Shown piece by piece: positions 34,347-44,194 of a DNA stretch of 64,000 bases. The notes beneath the pieces were generated by a model that was not told the DNA's origin, did not search any database, and saw only the letters and a program-made list of their open reading frames with translations. A program made the position numbers and the translations under genes. Origin of the DNA: Winogradskyella haliclonae (GTDB taxonomy: Bacteria; Bacteroidota; Bacteroidia; Flavobacteriales; Flavobacteriaceae); contig NZ_BMDQ01000001.1 of the NCBI RefSeq assembly GCF_014635865.1, positions 930,001 to 994,000 on the forward strand, written 5' to 3'. Every line of letters begins with the position of its first letter. Within the stretch, counting starts at the first letter, position 1.

Positions 34347-34898
34347 ATGAAGACTACACTAAAAATAACAGTAGTATTAGTAATGCTATTAAGTATAGTG
34401 TCTTGTAATAAAAAATCAAGACGTAACTATCAATATATGCCAAACATGTATCAATCTGTAGGTTATGAAGCTTACCAAGAATCTGATGCATTTGCAAATG
34501 GTGTTGAAGCGCAATTACCTGTTGATGGAACTATTCCAAGAGGTTATTCTTTATATGATTTTGAAGACTCAACTGAAGGATACGACAAGGCAAAAGCCGA
34601 ATTAAAGAGTCCTTTAGATTCTTCCGCTGTTGATTATGATAGAGGAAAAGAGCTTTACGATATTTATTGTGGGATTTGTCATGGTAATAAAGGTGATGGA
34701 CAAGGGACTTTAATGAAAAGAGAAAAAATTCTTGGTGTACCTAGCTATGATACAAGAGAGTTAACAGAAGGAAGTATTTATCATGTTATGTATTACGGGT
34801 TAAACTCAATGGGTTCTTATGCTAACTTTATGAGTGATGAAGAACGTTGGCAAGTAGTAGCTTATGTTGAAAAACTGAAAGCTGATTTAGAAAAATAA
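34347..34898 (+). CDS. actE: Alternative complex III subunit ActE, mono-heme cytochrome c lipoprotein
   Basis: Cytochrome c subunit of ACIII, 183 residues when started at ATG 34347. A longer frame begins upstream inside actD, but the lipoprotein signal LVMLLSIVSC only follows this ATG. One heme site is present: CGICHGNKGDGQG (Cys108, His112), with a later Met in NSMGSYANFM as the probable sixth ligand. The C-terminal helix ERWQVVAYVEKLK is typical of class I cytochrome c. The first 90 residues before the heme domain (YQYMPNMYQSVGYEAYQES) are typical of ActE and wrap around the complex in known structures. actF follows after 22 bases. Confidence 0.94.
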   Translation: MKTTLKITVVLVMLLSIVSCNKKSRRNYQYMPNMYQSVGYEAYQESDAFANGVEAQLPVDGTIPRGYSLYDFEDSTEGYDKAKAELKSPLDSSAVDYDRGKELYDIYCGICHGNKGDGQGTLMKREKILGVPSYDTRELTEGSIYHVMYYGLNSMGSYANFMSDEERWQVVAYVEKLKADLEK

Positions 34899-34920
34899 GA
34901 TTTAGATAAAGATTATATAA

Positions 34921-36267
34921 ATGGAATATAAAATTTCAAATCGATTAAAGATAGCGTCAATCATATTAGTACTTGTTGGCGGTTTGCTTTGGGGTTGGGG
35001 CTACATGAGTTCTCATGCCGTTACCAAAGACAATGTATCTGAATATATGAATGATGGTCATCATGACGAAGGGCATGGAGATGCTTCACATGGTGATGAG
35101 CATGGTGGTGCTTCTGCTTATGTTGTTGAGGCTTCAGAAGGTGACGAGCATGCTGAAGAAGGTCATGAAATGACACATGAAGAGCACGTGCTACATCAAA
35201 TACACAATAGACCATATGCGGCACTATATGTTGCGGCATTTTTCTTCTTTATGATTGCCTTAGGCGTGTTAGCTTTTTACGCTATTCAATATGCTTCTCA
35301 AGCAGGTTGGTCGCCAGTACTTTTTAGAGTCATGGAGGGTATCACTGCTTATGTATTACCAGGTGGTATTTTGGTGTTATTAGTTGCTGCTTTTGGAGGC
35401 TCTCATCTATTTATCTGGATGGATCCTGAGGTAGTTGCACACGATGAAATTATTCAAGCTAAAGAAGGTTGGTTAAACAAAGGTTGGTTCTTTGCCAGAG
35501 GAATTATATTCCTTGCAGGTTGGTCTGCTTACCGTTATTTTTCGCGTAAGTTTTCTATCGCTCAAGATACAGTAGAAGGTAATAGTAACTTCAAAAAGAA
35601 TTTTAGAATATCCGCGGCATTCCTTGTGTTTTATATTTACACAGAGTCTATGATGTCTTGGGATTGGATTATGAGTGTTGATCCTCACTGGTTCTCTACC
35701 TTATTTGGTTGGTATGTGTTTGCAAGTATGTTTGTAAGTGGTATTACAGTAATTGCATTAATAACCATCTACTTAAAATCTAAAGGCTTATTAGAGTTTG
35801 TTAACGACAGTCATTTACATGATTTAGCTAAATTCATGTTTGGTATCAGTATTTTCTGGACCTACTTATGGTTCTCTCAGTTTATGTTAATATGGTACTC
35901 AAACATACCTGAAGAAGTAGTATACTTCGTAGCAAGAATTGAGGACTATAAATTACCATTTTTTGGTATGGTAGCTATGAACTTTGTATTCCCATTATTA
36001 CTATTAATGAATAGCGATTACAAGCGTATTCCATGGTTTGTTGTTATGGCTGGTATCGTAATATTATGTGGCCACTATTTAGACATATTCAACATGATTA
36101 TGCCTGCAACAGTTAGTGATAGATGGTTTATTGGAGCACCTGAGTTAGGAGCTATATGCTTCTTCGCTGGAATATTCTTATTTGTTGTATTTACGGCATT
36201 AAGTAAAGCGCCATTATTGGCAAAAGGAAATCCTTTCCTTAAGGAGAGTGAAAACTTTCATTATTAA
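34921..36267 (+). CDS. actF: Alternative complex III subunit ActF, quinol:cytochrome c oxidoreductase membrane subunit
   Basis: Membrane subunit of ACIII, 448 residues, about ten transmembrane helices, distantly related to ActC/NrfD. Between helices 1 and 2 (about residues 40-95) lies a loop with many His, Asp and Glu (NDGHHDEGHGDASHGDEHG), which looks able to bind metal ions but has no assigned role. Later blocks MSWDWIMSVDPHWFSTLFGW and YLWFSQFMLIWYSNIPEE are typical of ActF. In the complex it forms a membrane half facing ActC. It lies between actE and the subunit II gene with gaps of 22 and 25 bases, linking the quinol side to the terminal oxidase in one operon. Confidence 0.94.
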   Translation: MEYKISNRLKIASIILVLVGGLLWGWGYMSSHAVTKDNVSEYMNDGHHDEGHGDASHGDEHGGASAYVVEASEGDEHAEEGHEMTHEEHVLHQIHNRPYAALYVAAFFFFMIALGVLAFYAIQYASQAGWSPVLFRVMEGITAYVLPGGILVLLVAAFGGSHLFIWMDPEVVAHDEIIQAKEGWLNKGWFFARGIIFLAGWSAYRYFSRKFSIAQDTVEGNSNFKKNFRISAAFLVFYIYTESMMSWDWIMSVDPHWFSTLFGWYVFASMFVSGITVIALITIYLKSKGLLEFVNDSHLHDLAKFMFGISIFWTYLWFSQFMLIWYSNIPEEVVYFVARIEDYKLPFFGMVAMNFVFPLLLLMNSDYKRIPWFVVMAGIVILCGHYLDIFNMIMPATVSDRWFIGAPELGAICFFAGIFLFVVFTALSKAPLLAKGNPFLKESENFHY

Positions 36268-36292
36268 TTAAAAATTTAGAACTGAAACGATA

Positions 36293-37351
36293 ATGACAAC
36301 TTTGTTAATATTTATAATAGTACTATTTGTAGCCGTTGCCATGTGGCAGATGGTTAAGATTTTTGATTTGGCACAAGTAGGTGCATCAAACAATCAAGTA
36401 GCAACAGACAAGGATAATACATTTAATGGTTACATGATGATAGGTTTTTTAATCTTCATTTATGCCATTACTATTGCGAGTTTTGTCTACTTAGGAGATT
36501 TGCCATTAATGTCTAACTCGGCATCTGAACATGGGCCTGGTTTAGATAGTTTAATGGTTATTTCTATGGTTGTAATTTTTATAGTACAAACCATTACGCA
36601 ATTCTTATTACACTATTTTGCCTATAAATATAAAGGCGAAAAAGGGCGTAAAGCATTATTTTATGCAGACAATAATACACTTGAAGCCATTTGGACTATA
36701 ATACCTGTAATTGTTTTAGCTGGTCTTATTATCTATGGATTATTTACTTGGAATGATATTATGAATATTGACGAAAGTGAAGACCCAATGGTTGTAGAAT
36801 TATATGCGCAACAATTTAACTGGAAAGCTAGATATGGAGGAGACGATAATGTACTAGGTAAAGCTAATGTTAGATTAATCGATTTAGATCGCGCTAATAT
36901 TTTAGGTGTTGATGAAGATGACCCAAATGCTCAAGATGATGTCATTGTTACAGAATTACATTTACCAGTAGGTAGACCTGTATTATTTAAGATGCGTTCT
37001 CAAGATGTTTTACACTCTGCGTATATGCCACACTTTAGAGCACAGATGAACTGTGTACCAGGTATGGTAACGCAATTTGGATTTACACCTACTGTGACTA
37101 CAGCAGAAATGCGTCAAAATCCAGACATACAGGATAAAGTGGCTAATATTAATGCACTTCGTTTGGAGCGTAAAGCTGAAATTGAAGAAGCAGGTCAAGA
37201 TTTAAATTACCAATTTGACTATTTACTTTTGTGTAATAAAATATGTGGTAAATCTCACTACAACATGCAAATGAAAATTGTAGTTGAAACACAAGAAGAG
37301 TTTGATACATGGATGGCAGAACAAAAGACGTTCCCAAATTCATTAAATTAA
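36293..37351 (+). CDS. coxB: Cytochrome c oxidase subunit II
   Basis: CuA-bearing subunit of the aa3-type oxidase, 352 residues. Two transmembrane helices at the N-terminal end of the fold lead to EAIWTIIPVIVLAGLIIYG. The CuA cupredoxin domain follows with QQFNWKARYGG, VLHSAYMPHFRAQMNCVPG (His ligand) and LLCNKICGKSHYNMQM (two Cys, His and Met ligands). It has no fused cytochrome c domain, so it is not a caa3 subunit II. This fits electron delivery from ActE or another cytochrome c. An insertion with many acidic residues (NILGVDEDDPNAQDD) sits inside the cupredoxin fold. coxA follows after 28 bases. Confidence 0.95.
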   Translation: MTTLLIFIIVLFVAVAMWQMVKIFDLAQVGASNNQVATDKDNTFNGYMMIGFLIFIYAITIASFVYLGDLPLMSNSASEHGPGLDSLMVISMVVIFIVQTITQFLLHYFAYKYKGEKGRKALFYADNNTLEAIWTIIPVIVLAGLIIYGLFTWNDIMNIDESEDPMVVELYAQQFNWKARYGGDDNVLGKANVRLIDLDRANILGVDEDDPNAQDDVIVTELHLPVGRPVLFKMRSQDVLHSAYMPHFRAQMNCVPGMVTQFGFTPTVTTAEMRQNPDIQDKVANINALRLERKAEIEEAGQDLNYQFDYLLLCNKICGKSHYNMQMKIVVETQEEFDTWMAEQKTFPNSLN

Positions 37352-37379
37352 TAAAATTGATTAAGAAAAGATAAAGATT

Positions 37380-39176
37380 ATGTCAGCAACAGCAGATACA
37401 CACGCTCACGACGACCACGACGTACATCATCATAAAGAAACTTTTGTTACTAAATACATCTTTAGTCAAGATCATAAAATGATTGCTAAACAGTACTTAA
37501 TAACTGGAGTAATTATTATGGGTATTATCGGGATTATGATGTCCTTAATGATACGTATGCAAATTGCCTGGCCTGAGCAACCAAATGCAATTTTTGAAGC
37601 TTTATTAGGCAAATGGGCACCAGAAGGTGTTATGGATGCAGATATTTATCTAGCCTTGGTAACCATTCATGGAACCATTATGGTATTCTTTGTATTAACA
37701 GCAGGTTTAAGTGGTACGTTTAGTAATCTCCTTATTCCGTTGCAAATTGGTGCAAGAGATATGGCTTCTGGTTTCCTAAACATGATATCATATTGGCTAT
37801 TCTTTGTGTCTTGTGTAATAATGATTTTATCATTTTTTGTTGAAGCTGGACCAGCAGCGGCAGGTTGGACAATTTATCCACCTTTATCTGCGTTGCCAAT
37901 GGCTCAAGGTGGTTCTGGAATGGGAATGACATTATGGTTAGTGTCTATGGCAATATTTATTGCATCTTCATTACTAGGTTCACTTAACTATGTTGTTACC
38001 GTAATAAACTTAAGAACAAAAGGAATGTCTATGACAAGAATGCCATTAACAATTTGGGCATTCTTTGTAACTGCAGTTATTGGTATTATATCTTTCCCGG
38101 TATTATTATCTGCAGCTCTATTATTAATTATGGATAGAAGTTTTGGTACTTCATTCTTCTTATCAGATATATTTATTCAAGGTGAAGTATTGCATTACCA
38201 AGGAGGTTCTCCAGTTTTATTTGAGCATTTATTTTGGTTCTTAGGTCATCCAGAAGTATATATTGTATTATTACCAGCATTGGGTATTACTTCTGAGATT
38301 ATTGCAACCAATTCACGTAAGCCAATCTTTGGATATCGTGCCATGGTAGCTTCAATTTTAGCAATTGCATTTTTATCTACAATTGTTTGGGGTCACCATA
38401 TGTTTATCTCTGGAATGAATCCATTCTTAGGTTCAGTATTTACATTTACAACATTATTAATAGCAATTCCTTCAGCGGTAAAGGCATTTAATTATATCAC
38501 CACACTTTGGAAAGGTAACCTCCAGATGAATCCAGCAATGCTGTTTTCTATAGGATTAGTATCTACATTCATTACTGGAGGGTTAACAGGTATTATTCTT
38601 GGAGATTCTGCTTTAGATATCAATGTTCATGATACGTATTTTGTGGTAGCTCACTTCCATTTAGTAATGGGTATCTCTGCATTGTACGGTGTATTTGCAG
38701 GAATTTATCATTGGTTCCCAAGAATGTTTGGTCGTATGATGAACAAAAATCTAGGTTATTTACATTTCTGGATAACGGCAATTTGTGCCTACGGCGTGTT
38801 CTTCCCAATGCACTTCATAGGAATGGCAGGTCTACCGAGACGATATTATACAAATTCTAATTTCCCACTATTTGATGATACTACAAATGCACAAACAGTA
38901 ATTACTGTATTTGCATTAATAGCTGGTGTGGCTCAATTGGTGTTTTTATACAACTTTGTAAGAAGTATTTTTTACGGTAAAAAAGCCGAACAAAATCCTT
39001 GGAAGTCTAATACTTTAGAGTGGACAGCACCTGTAGAGCATATGCATGGTAACTGGCCAGGCGCTATCCCTCATGTATACCGTTGGCCTTATGATTATAG
39101 TAAGCCAGGACATGATGATGATTTTGTGCCTCAAAATGTACCTATGAAAGATGGTGAGGAAGAATTACATCATTAG
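37380..39176 (+). CDS. coxA: Cytochrome c oxidase subunit I
   Basis: Catalytic subunit that reduces oxygen to water at the heme-CuB centre and pumps protons. It has 598 residues and twelve core helices. Visible: low-spin heme His in ALVTIHGTIMVFF, the His-Tyr crosslink motif WFLGHPEVYIVLLPALG, the CuB His pair in VWGHHMFISGMNP, the K-channel and helix VIII region, and the heme ligands in VHDTYFVVAHFHLVMG. The GHPEVY Tyr marks a type A oxidase. A His-rich N-terminal tail (ADTHAHDDHDVHHHKE) precedes the first helix. It is the last gene of the actABCDEF-coxBA operon; a perfect 24-bp inverted repeat terminates it. Confidence 0.97.
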   Translation: MSATADTHAHDDHDVHHHKETFVTKYIFSQDHKMIAKQYLITGVIIMGIIGIMMSLMIRMQIAWPEQPNAIFEALLGKWAPEGVMDADIYLALVTIHGTIMVFFVLTAGLSGTFSNLLIPLQIGARDMASGFLNMISYWLFFVSCVIMILSFFVEAGPAAAGWTIYPPLSALPMAQGGSGMGMTLWLVSMAIFIASSLLGSLNYVVTVINLRTKGMSMTRMPLTIWAFFVTAVIGIISFPVLLSAALLLIMDRSFGTSFFLSDIFIQGEVLHYQGGSPVLFEHLFWFLGHPEVYIVLLPALGITSEIIATNSRKPIFGYRAMVASILAIAFLSTIVWGHHMFISGMNPFLGSVFTFTTLLIAIPSAVKAFNYITTLWKGNLQMNPAMLFSIGLVSTFITGGLTGIILGDSALDINVHDTYFVVAHFHLVMGISALYGVFAGIYHWFPRMFGRMMNKNLGYLHFWITAICAYGVFFPMHFIGMAGLPRRYYTNSNFPLFDDTTNAQTVITVFALIAGVAQLVFLYNFVRSIFYGKKAEQNPWKSNTLEWTAPVEHMHGNWPGAIPHVYRWPYDYSKPGHDDDFVPQNVPMKDGEEELHH

Positions 39177-39190
39177 ATAGATTCACATTT

Positions 39191-39241
39191 AAATATAAAG
39201 AAAAAGCCTTTCTAGTTTAGAAAGGCTTTTTCTTTATATTT
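39191..39241. terminator. Perfect 24-bp inverted repeat: terminator of the ACIII-oxidase operon, overlapping the ruvB promoter
   Basis: The left arm 39191-39214 and right arm 39218-39241 are exact reverse complements with a 3-base loop. The GC core is AGCCTTTCTA/TAGAAAGGCT, followed by TTTTTCTTT on the distal side. The outer end of the right arm is TATATTT, which with the next G forms the -7 box of ruvB. Confidence 0.88.
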
Positions 39242-39242
39242 G
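39235..39242 (+). promoter_or_regulatory. -7 box of ruvB inside the terminator arm
   Basis: TATATTTG, a full match to TAnnTTTG, ends 7 bases before the ruvB ATG, so the transcript would be leaderless or nearly so. Confidence 0.5.
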
Positions 39243-39249
39243 TTTTAGC

Positions 39250-40272
39250 ATGAACGAAAACTTAAATCCAACAAACGAAAACTATTCTCCTGAAGAACTA
39301 GATGTCGAAAAAAAATTGCGACCACTATCGTTTGATGACTTTACTGGTCAAGATCAAGTACTTGAGAATCTTAAGATTTTTGTTCAAGCTGCTAATCTTA
39401 GAGATGAGGCTTTAGATCATACACTGTTTCATGGGCCTCCTGGCTTAGGTAAAACGACATTAGCACACATATTAGCTAATGAACTTAGTGTTAGTATAAA
39501 GGTCACTTCTGGACCCGTATTAGATAAACCAGGTGACTTAGCAGGTCTGTTAACTAATCTAGATGAACGAGATGTGTTGTTTATTGATGAGATTCATCGT
39601 TTAAGCCCAATAGTAGAGGAATACCTCTATTCGGCAATGGAAGATTATAAGATTGATATTATGATAGAGTCTGGTCCCAATGCCAGAACAGTACAAATCA
39701 ATTTAGCACCATTTACTTTAGTAGGTGCGACAACACGATCAGGATTATTAACGGCACCAATGCGTGCACGTTTTGGTATTAGTAGCCGACTTCAATATTA
39801 TAATACAGAATTACTGACGACAATCGTTCAACGTAGTGCTGCGATATTAAATATGCCAATTACTATGGAAGCAGCGATAGAGATTGCAGGTCGTAGTCGT
39901 GGTACGCCACGTATTGCAAATGCATTATTGCGTCGTGTCCGTGATTTTGCCCAGATAAAAGGGGATGGAAATATTGATATCAAAATATCAAAATTTGCTC
40001 TAGAAGCATTAAATGTTGATGCGCATGGCTTGGATGAAATGGATAATAAAATCCTAACGACTATCATTGAAAAATTTAAAGGTGGCCCAGTTGGTATAAC
40101 AACATTAGCAACTGCAGTAAGTGAAAGCTCTGAAACTATTGAAGAAGTTTATGAACCATTTCTTATCCAACAAGGGTTTATAATGAGAACACCACGAGGT
40201 CGAGAAGTTACTGAGCAGGCCTATAAACATTTAGGAAAAATTAAAGGACCAACTCAAGGTGGGTTATTTTGA
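39250..40272 (+). CDS. ruvB: Holliday junction branch migration helicase RuvB
   Basis: Hexameric AAA+ motor that drives branch migration with RuvA, 340 residues, the usual length. Motifs: [15 protein letters not shown] at the start, Walker [10 protein letters not shown], Walker [12 protein letters not shown], sensor 1 LVGATTRSG, arginine-finger region APMRARFG, and the C-terminal winged helix ending [18 protein letters not shown]. It is the first gene of a ruvB-queG pair; the stop codon overlaps the TTG start of queG. ruvA is nearby at 43608 but separated by queG and maeB. Its promoter appears to lie in the terminator of the preceding operon. Confidence 0.97.
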   Translation: MNENLNPTNENYSPEELDVEKKLRPLSFDDFTGQDQVLENLKIFVQAANLRDEALDHTLFHGPPGLGKTTLAHILANELSVSIKVTSGPVLDKPGDLAGLLTNLDERDVLFIDEIHRLSPIVEEYLYSAMEDYKIDIMIESGPNARTVQINLAPFTLVGATTRSGLLTAPMRARFGISSRLQYYNTELLTTIVQRSAAILNMPITMEAAIEIAGRSRGTPRIANALLRRVRDFAQIKGDGNIDIKISKFALEALNVDAHGLDEMDNKILTTIIEKFKGGPVGITTLATAVSESSETIEEVYEPFLIQQGFIMRTPRGREVTEQAYKHLGKIKGPTQGGLF

Positions 40273-41195
40273 TTAATAACAAAACGAAATACACAGAACT
40301 TATTAAAACCGAAGCCAAACGCCTCGGTTTTTTGTCTTGTGGTATAAGCAAAGCGGAATTTCTTGAAGAAGAGGCGCCACGATTAGAAGCGTGGTTAAAT
40401 AAAAATATGCATGGCGAAATGCGTTATATGGAAAACCATTTCGATAAGCGTTTAGATCCAACGTTACTGGTCGAAGGCTCAAAAAGCGTGGTGTCTTTAT
40501 TATTAAATTATTATCCAGGTGAGGAGCAAACAGCAGAAAGTTATAAGCTGTCTAAGTATGCCTATGGCACCGATTATCATTTTGTTATAAAGGACAAGTT
40601 GAAAGCGCTTCTAAATATTATTAATGAAGAGATTGGAGAAGTTAATGGTCGTGCCTTTGTTGATTCTGCTCCAGTTTTAGACAAGGCTTGGGCTGCAAAA
40701 TCTGGTTTAGGTTGGATAGGTAAGCACAGTAATTTATTAAGTCAAAAAACAGGGTCTTTTTATTTTATTGCTGAGCTCATTATTGATTTAGAACTCGATT
40801 ACGATACACCTACAACAGATCATTGTGGTACTTGTACGGCTTGTATTGATGCTTGCCCAACAGAAGCGATTACTGAACCATATGTGGTTGATGGAAGTAA
40901 ATGTATCTCATACTTTACGATAGAGTTAAAAGACAATATTCCATCAGAATTCAAAGGAAAGTTTGATGAATGGATGTTTGGCTGTGATGTTTGCCAAGAC
41001 GTATGTCCTTGGAATCGCTTTTCTAAACCTCATAAAGAACCTCTTTTTAAGCCGCATCCAGAATTGTTGTCAATGACCAAAAAAGATTGGGAAGAAATAA
41101 CGGAAGATACCTTTAGAAAGGTCTTTAAAAAGTCGGCAGTTAAACGCACAAAATTCTCAGGATTACAGCGAAATATTAAGTTTTTAAAAGATTAA
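40269..41195 (+). CDS. queG: Epoxyqueuosine reductase QueG
   Basis: Last step of queuosine synthesis in tRNA: reduces epoxyqueuosine using cobalamin and two [4Fe-4S] clusters. It has 308 residues. The N-terminal part has [21 protein letters not shown] and [19 protein letters not shown]. Cluster motifs are [16 protein letters not shown] and [11 protein letters not shown]. The start is TTG at 40269, whose last two bases are shared with the ruvB TGA; no ATG occurs before residue 47, which would cut off conserved sequence, so the TTG is well supported. It is coupled to ruvB. The C-terminal HEAT-like extension seen in longer QueG versions is absent. Confidence 0.95.
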   Translation: MINNKTKYTELIKTEAKRLGFLSCGISKAEFLEEEAPRLEAWLNKNMHGEMRYMENHFDKRLDPTLLVEGSKSVVSLLLNYYPGEEQTAESYKLSKYAYGTDYHFVIKDKLKALLNIINEEIGEVNGRAFVDSAPVLDKAWAAKSGLGWIGKHSNLLSQKTGSFYFIAELIIDLELDYDTPTTDHCGTCTACIDACPTEAITEPYVVDGSKCISYFTIELKDNIPSEFKGKFDEWMFGCDVCQDVCPWNRFSKPHKEPLFKPHPELLSMTKKDWEEITEDTFRKVFKKSAVKRTKFSGLQRNIKFLKD

Positions 41196-41215
41196 GTATT
41201 AACTCTAGCAATCCG

Positions 41216-41223
41216 TATCTTTG
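41216..41223 (+). promoter_or_regulatory. -7 box of maeB
   Basis: TATCTTTG matches TAnnTTTG and lies 23 bases before the maeB ATG. No clear -33 element is seen, because the region before it is the end of queG. Confidence 0.5.
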
Positions 41224-41246
41224 TCGCTTAATTTAGTTTATAAATT

Positions 41247-43532
41247 ATGAGCAAACAGAGCAAAAGAAGAGAAGCCCTTGTATATCATGCAAAACCTACA
41301 CCAGGAAAAATAAAAGTTGTTCCAACTAAAAAGTATGCCTCACAACGTGATTTATCTCTAGCATATTCACCTGGAGTTGCAGAACCTTGTCTAGAAATTG
41401 ATAAGGATAAAGAGAATGTATATAAGTACACTACAAAAGGGAATTTAGTTGCTGTTATCTCTAACGGTACAGCAGTTTTAGGTCTCGGAAATATTGGTCC
41501 TGAAGCCTCTAAACCTGTTATGGAAGGCAAAGGGCTACTTTTTAAAATCTTTGCGGACATAGACGTTTTTGATATCGAAGTCGATACAGAAAATGTTGAT
41601 GAGTTTATAGAAACCGTAAAGAATATTGCACCTACTTTTGGAGGGATTAATCTTGAAGATATAAAAGCACCTGAGGCTTTTGAAATTGAACGTCGTTTAA
41701 AAGAGGAGTTAGATATTCCTGTTATGCATGACGACCAACATGGTACTGCAATTATCTCTGCAGCTGCACTATTGAATGCTTTAGAACTTGCTGAAAAAAA
41801 TATAGAAGACGTTAAAATTGTTGTTAGCGGCGCTGGAGCAGCTGCAATTTCATGTACTCGATTATATCAATCATGTGGCGCCAAACGTGAGAACATAGTT
41901 ATGTTAGATAGTAAAGGTGTTATCCGAAGCAATAGAGATAATTTGACGAGCCAAAAAGCTGAGTTTTCTACAAATAGAAAAATTGATACATTAGATCAAG
42001 CAATGGTTGATGCCGATGTATTTGTAGGGTTATCTATGGCAGATATTGTGACGCCAGATATGCTAAAGACAATGGCGATAAATCCTATAGTTTTTGCCAT
42101 GGCAAATCCAAATCCTGAAATAGCCTATCAATTAGCACTAGACACAAGAGATGATATTATAATGGCTACGGGAAGAAGTGATCATCCTAACCAGGTAAAT
42201 AATGTACTTGGATTTCCATTTATATTTAGAGGAGCTCTAGATGTAAGAGCTACAAAAATTAATGAAGCCATGAAAATGGCTGCGGTTAAAGCCTTATCTA
42301 AATTAGCAAAAGAACCAGTTCCTGAACAAGTAAATATTGCTTACAATGAAACGCGTCTAACATTTGGAAGAGACTATATAATTCCTAAACCTTTTGACCC
42401 TAGATTAATTGCAGAAGTGCCGCCAGCTGTAGCAAAAGCTGCAATGGAAAGTGGTGTAGCTAAAGAACCAATTGAAGATTGGGAAAAATACAAAAACAGT
42501 TTATTAGAGCGATTAGGTTCGGATAATAAATTAGTACGTCTGCTACTAAACCGCGCCAGAACTAATCCTAAAAAAGTAGTTTTTGCAGAAGCGGACCAAT
42601 TAGATGTGCTTAAAGCTGCGCAGATTGTTTATGAAGAAGGTGTAGCAATTCCTATTTTATTAGGAAGAAGAGATACTATTTTAGAATTGATGACAGAGAT
42701 TGAGTTCGATGCCGATGTGCTTATTATTGATCCAAAATCTGATGAAGAATTAGAACGAAAAAATAAATATGCCGATTCGTATTGGAAACGTCGTGAACGT
42801 AATGGTGTTACAAAATATTCTGCAAGAAAAATTATGCGTGAGCGTAATTACTTTGCAGCTATGATGGTTAATGAAGGTGATGCAGATGCATTAATTTCTG
42901 GTTATTCGCGCAGTTATCCTAGTGTGGTTAAACCAATGTTAGAGCTTATAGGTATGTCTAAAGGTGTATCCCGTATTGCTACAACTAATGTTATGATGAC
43001 ACAAAGAGGGCCAATGTTTTTGAGTGATACTGCTATTAATATCAATCCATCTGCTAAGGATTTAACCAAGATTGCTCAAATGACTTCTAATGCGGCAAAA
43101 ATGTTTGGTATAGAACCAGTAATGGCTATGGTATCTTATTCAAACTTTGGATCTTCAGAAAATGAAACCGCAGAAAAAGTAAGAGATTCTGTTGAATACC
43201 TTCATAGAACATATCCTGATATGATTGTAGATGGAGAGTTGCAAGCAGATTTTGCTTTAAATTCAGAAATGCTTCAAGCTACTTTTCCATTTTCAAAATT
43301 AGCAGGACGTAAAGTTAACACACTTATTTTTCCAAATTTAGAATCTGCAAATATTACATATAAGTTATTAAAAGAGTTAAATAAAGCAGAGTCTATTGGT
43401 CCAATAATGATGGGACTAAGGAGACCTGCACACATCCTCCAACTAGATGCAAGTGTTGATGAGATTGTAAATATGACCGCAATAGCAGTTATAGATGCAC
43501 AAGAACGCGAAAAGCGCAAGCTTAAAAAGTAA
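41247..43532 (+). CDS. maeB: NADP-dependent malic enzyme with phosphotransacetylase-like C-terminal domain
   Basis: Converts malate to pyruvate with CO2 and NAD(P)H; 761 residues, the size of the multidomain MaeB type. The N-terminal malic domain has LAYSPGVAEPCLEIDKD, VISNGTAVLGLGNIGPEASKP and MHDDQHGTAIISAAALLNAL. The cofactor-binding region is IVVSGAGAAAISCTRL, and FAMANPNPEI follows. From about residue 430 begins the phosphotransacetylase-like domain (NPKKVVFAEADQLDVLKAA ... RPAHILQL). In studied MaeB enzymes this domain regulates through acetyl-CoA and has no transacetylase activity. It stands alone between queG and ruvA with its own -7 box; ruvA begins 75 bases downstream. Confidence 0.95.
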   Translation: MSKQSKRREALVYHAKPTPGKIKVVPTKKYASQRDLSLAYSPGVAEPCLEIDKDKENVYKYTTKGNLVAVISNGTAVLGLGNIGPEASKPVMEGKGLLFKIFADIDVFDIEVDTENVDEFIETVKNIAPTFGGINLEDIKAPEAFEIERRLKEELDIPVMHDDQHGTAIISAAALLNALELAEKNIEDVKIVVSGAGAAAISCTRLYQSCGAKRENIVMLDSKGVIRSNRDNLTSQKAEFSTNRKIDTLDQAMVDADVFVGLSMADIVTPDMLKTMAINPIVFAMANPNPEIAYQLALDTRDDIIMATGRSDHPNQVNNVLGFPFIFRGALDVRATKINEAMKMAAVKALSKLAKEPVPEQVNIAYNETRLTFGRDYIIPKPFDPRLIAEVPPAVAKAAMESGVAKEPIEDWEKYKNSLLERLGSDNKLVRLLLNRARTNPKKVVFAEADQLDVLKAAQIVYEEGVAIPILLGRRDTILELMTEIEFDADVLIIDPKSDEELERKNKYADSYWKRRERNGVTKYSARKIMRERNYFAAMMVNEGDADALISGYSRSYPSVVKPMLELIGMSKGVSRIATTNVMMTQRGPMFLSDTAININPSAKDLTKIAQMTSNAAKMFGIEPVMAMVSYSNFGSSENETAEKVRDSVEYLHRTYPDMIVDGELQADFALNSEMLQATFPFSKLAGRKVNTLIFPNLESANITYKLLKELNKAESIGPIMMGLRRPAHILQLDASVDEIVNMTAIAVIDAQEREKRKLKK

Positions 43533-43576
43533 GGATATTCCTGTTTTTTGAGGCTTTTTAGTCTCAATAATTTTAT

Positions 43577-43584
43577 TACATTTG
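43577..43584 (+). promoter_or_regulatory. -7 box of the ruvA-sprA unit
   Basis: TACATTTG fits TAnnTTTG, 23 bases before the ruvA ATG. A T-rich stretch lies at the -33 position but without a clear TTG. Confidence 0.5.
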
Positions 43585-43607
43585 AGCATTAACTTTTTTT
43601 TAACTAC

Positions 43608-44189
43608 ATGATTACACACATAGAGGGAAAGCTTGTTGAGAAGAATCCAACAGATGTAGTTATTGACTGTAATGGTGTTGGCTATTTGTTAAACATTTCA
43701 TTACATACTTTTGGTCAAATTCCTGACAAAGAACATCTAAAACTATATACATATTTTCAGGTTAAAGAAGATGCGCACACGCTATATGGTTTTTCTACAA
43801 AAACAGAACGTGAAATCTTTAAATTATTAATTTCTGTAAGTGGTGTTGGTGCAAGCACTGCACGGACCATGCTCTCATCTCTTAACCCGGAGCAAGTCAA
43901 AGACGCAATTGCTTCTGGTGATGTAGGTTTAATTCAATCCGTAAAAGGGATTGGAGCAAAAACAGCTCAACGTGTAATCTTAGATTTAAAAGATAAAGTG
44001 TTAAAGGTTTATGGAATTGATGAAGTTTCCGTAACACTAAACAATACTAACAAAAGTGAAGCGTTATCTGCTTTAGAGGTTTTAGGATTCAATAAAAAAC
44101 AATCCGAAAAAGTTATTGATAAACTTATATCTCAGCAACCAGACGCCAATGTAGAAACATTAATTAAAGACGCTTTAAAAAACTTATAA
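43608..44189 (+). CDS. ruvA: Holliday junction branch migration protein RuvA
   Basis: Tetrameric junction-binding partner of RuvB, 193 residues, the usual length. It shows the N-terminal OB fold (MITHIEGKLVEKNPTDVVID, GVGYLLNISLHT) and the first helix-hairpin-helix at FKLLISVSGVGASTARTMLS. The second is at IQSVKGIGAKTAQRVILDLKDK, and the C-terminal domain that contacts RuvB covers about residues 145-193 (SEALSALEVLGFNKKQSEK). sprA starts 5 bases after its stop on the same strand without a terminator, so the two very likely share a transcript. Confidence 0.96.
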   Translation: MITHIEGKLVEKNPTDVVIDCNGVGYLLNISLHTFGQIPDKEHLKLYTYFQVKEDAHTLYGFSTKTEREIFKLLISVSGVGASTARTMLSSLNPEQVKDAIASGDVGLIQSVKGIGAKTAQRVILDLKDKVLKVYGIDEVSVTLNNTNKSEALSALEVLGFNKKQSEKVIDKLISQQPDANVETLIKDALKNL

Positions 44190-44194
44190 TTCTT

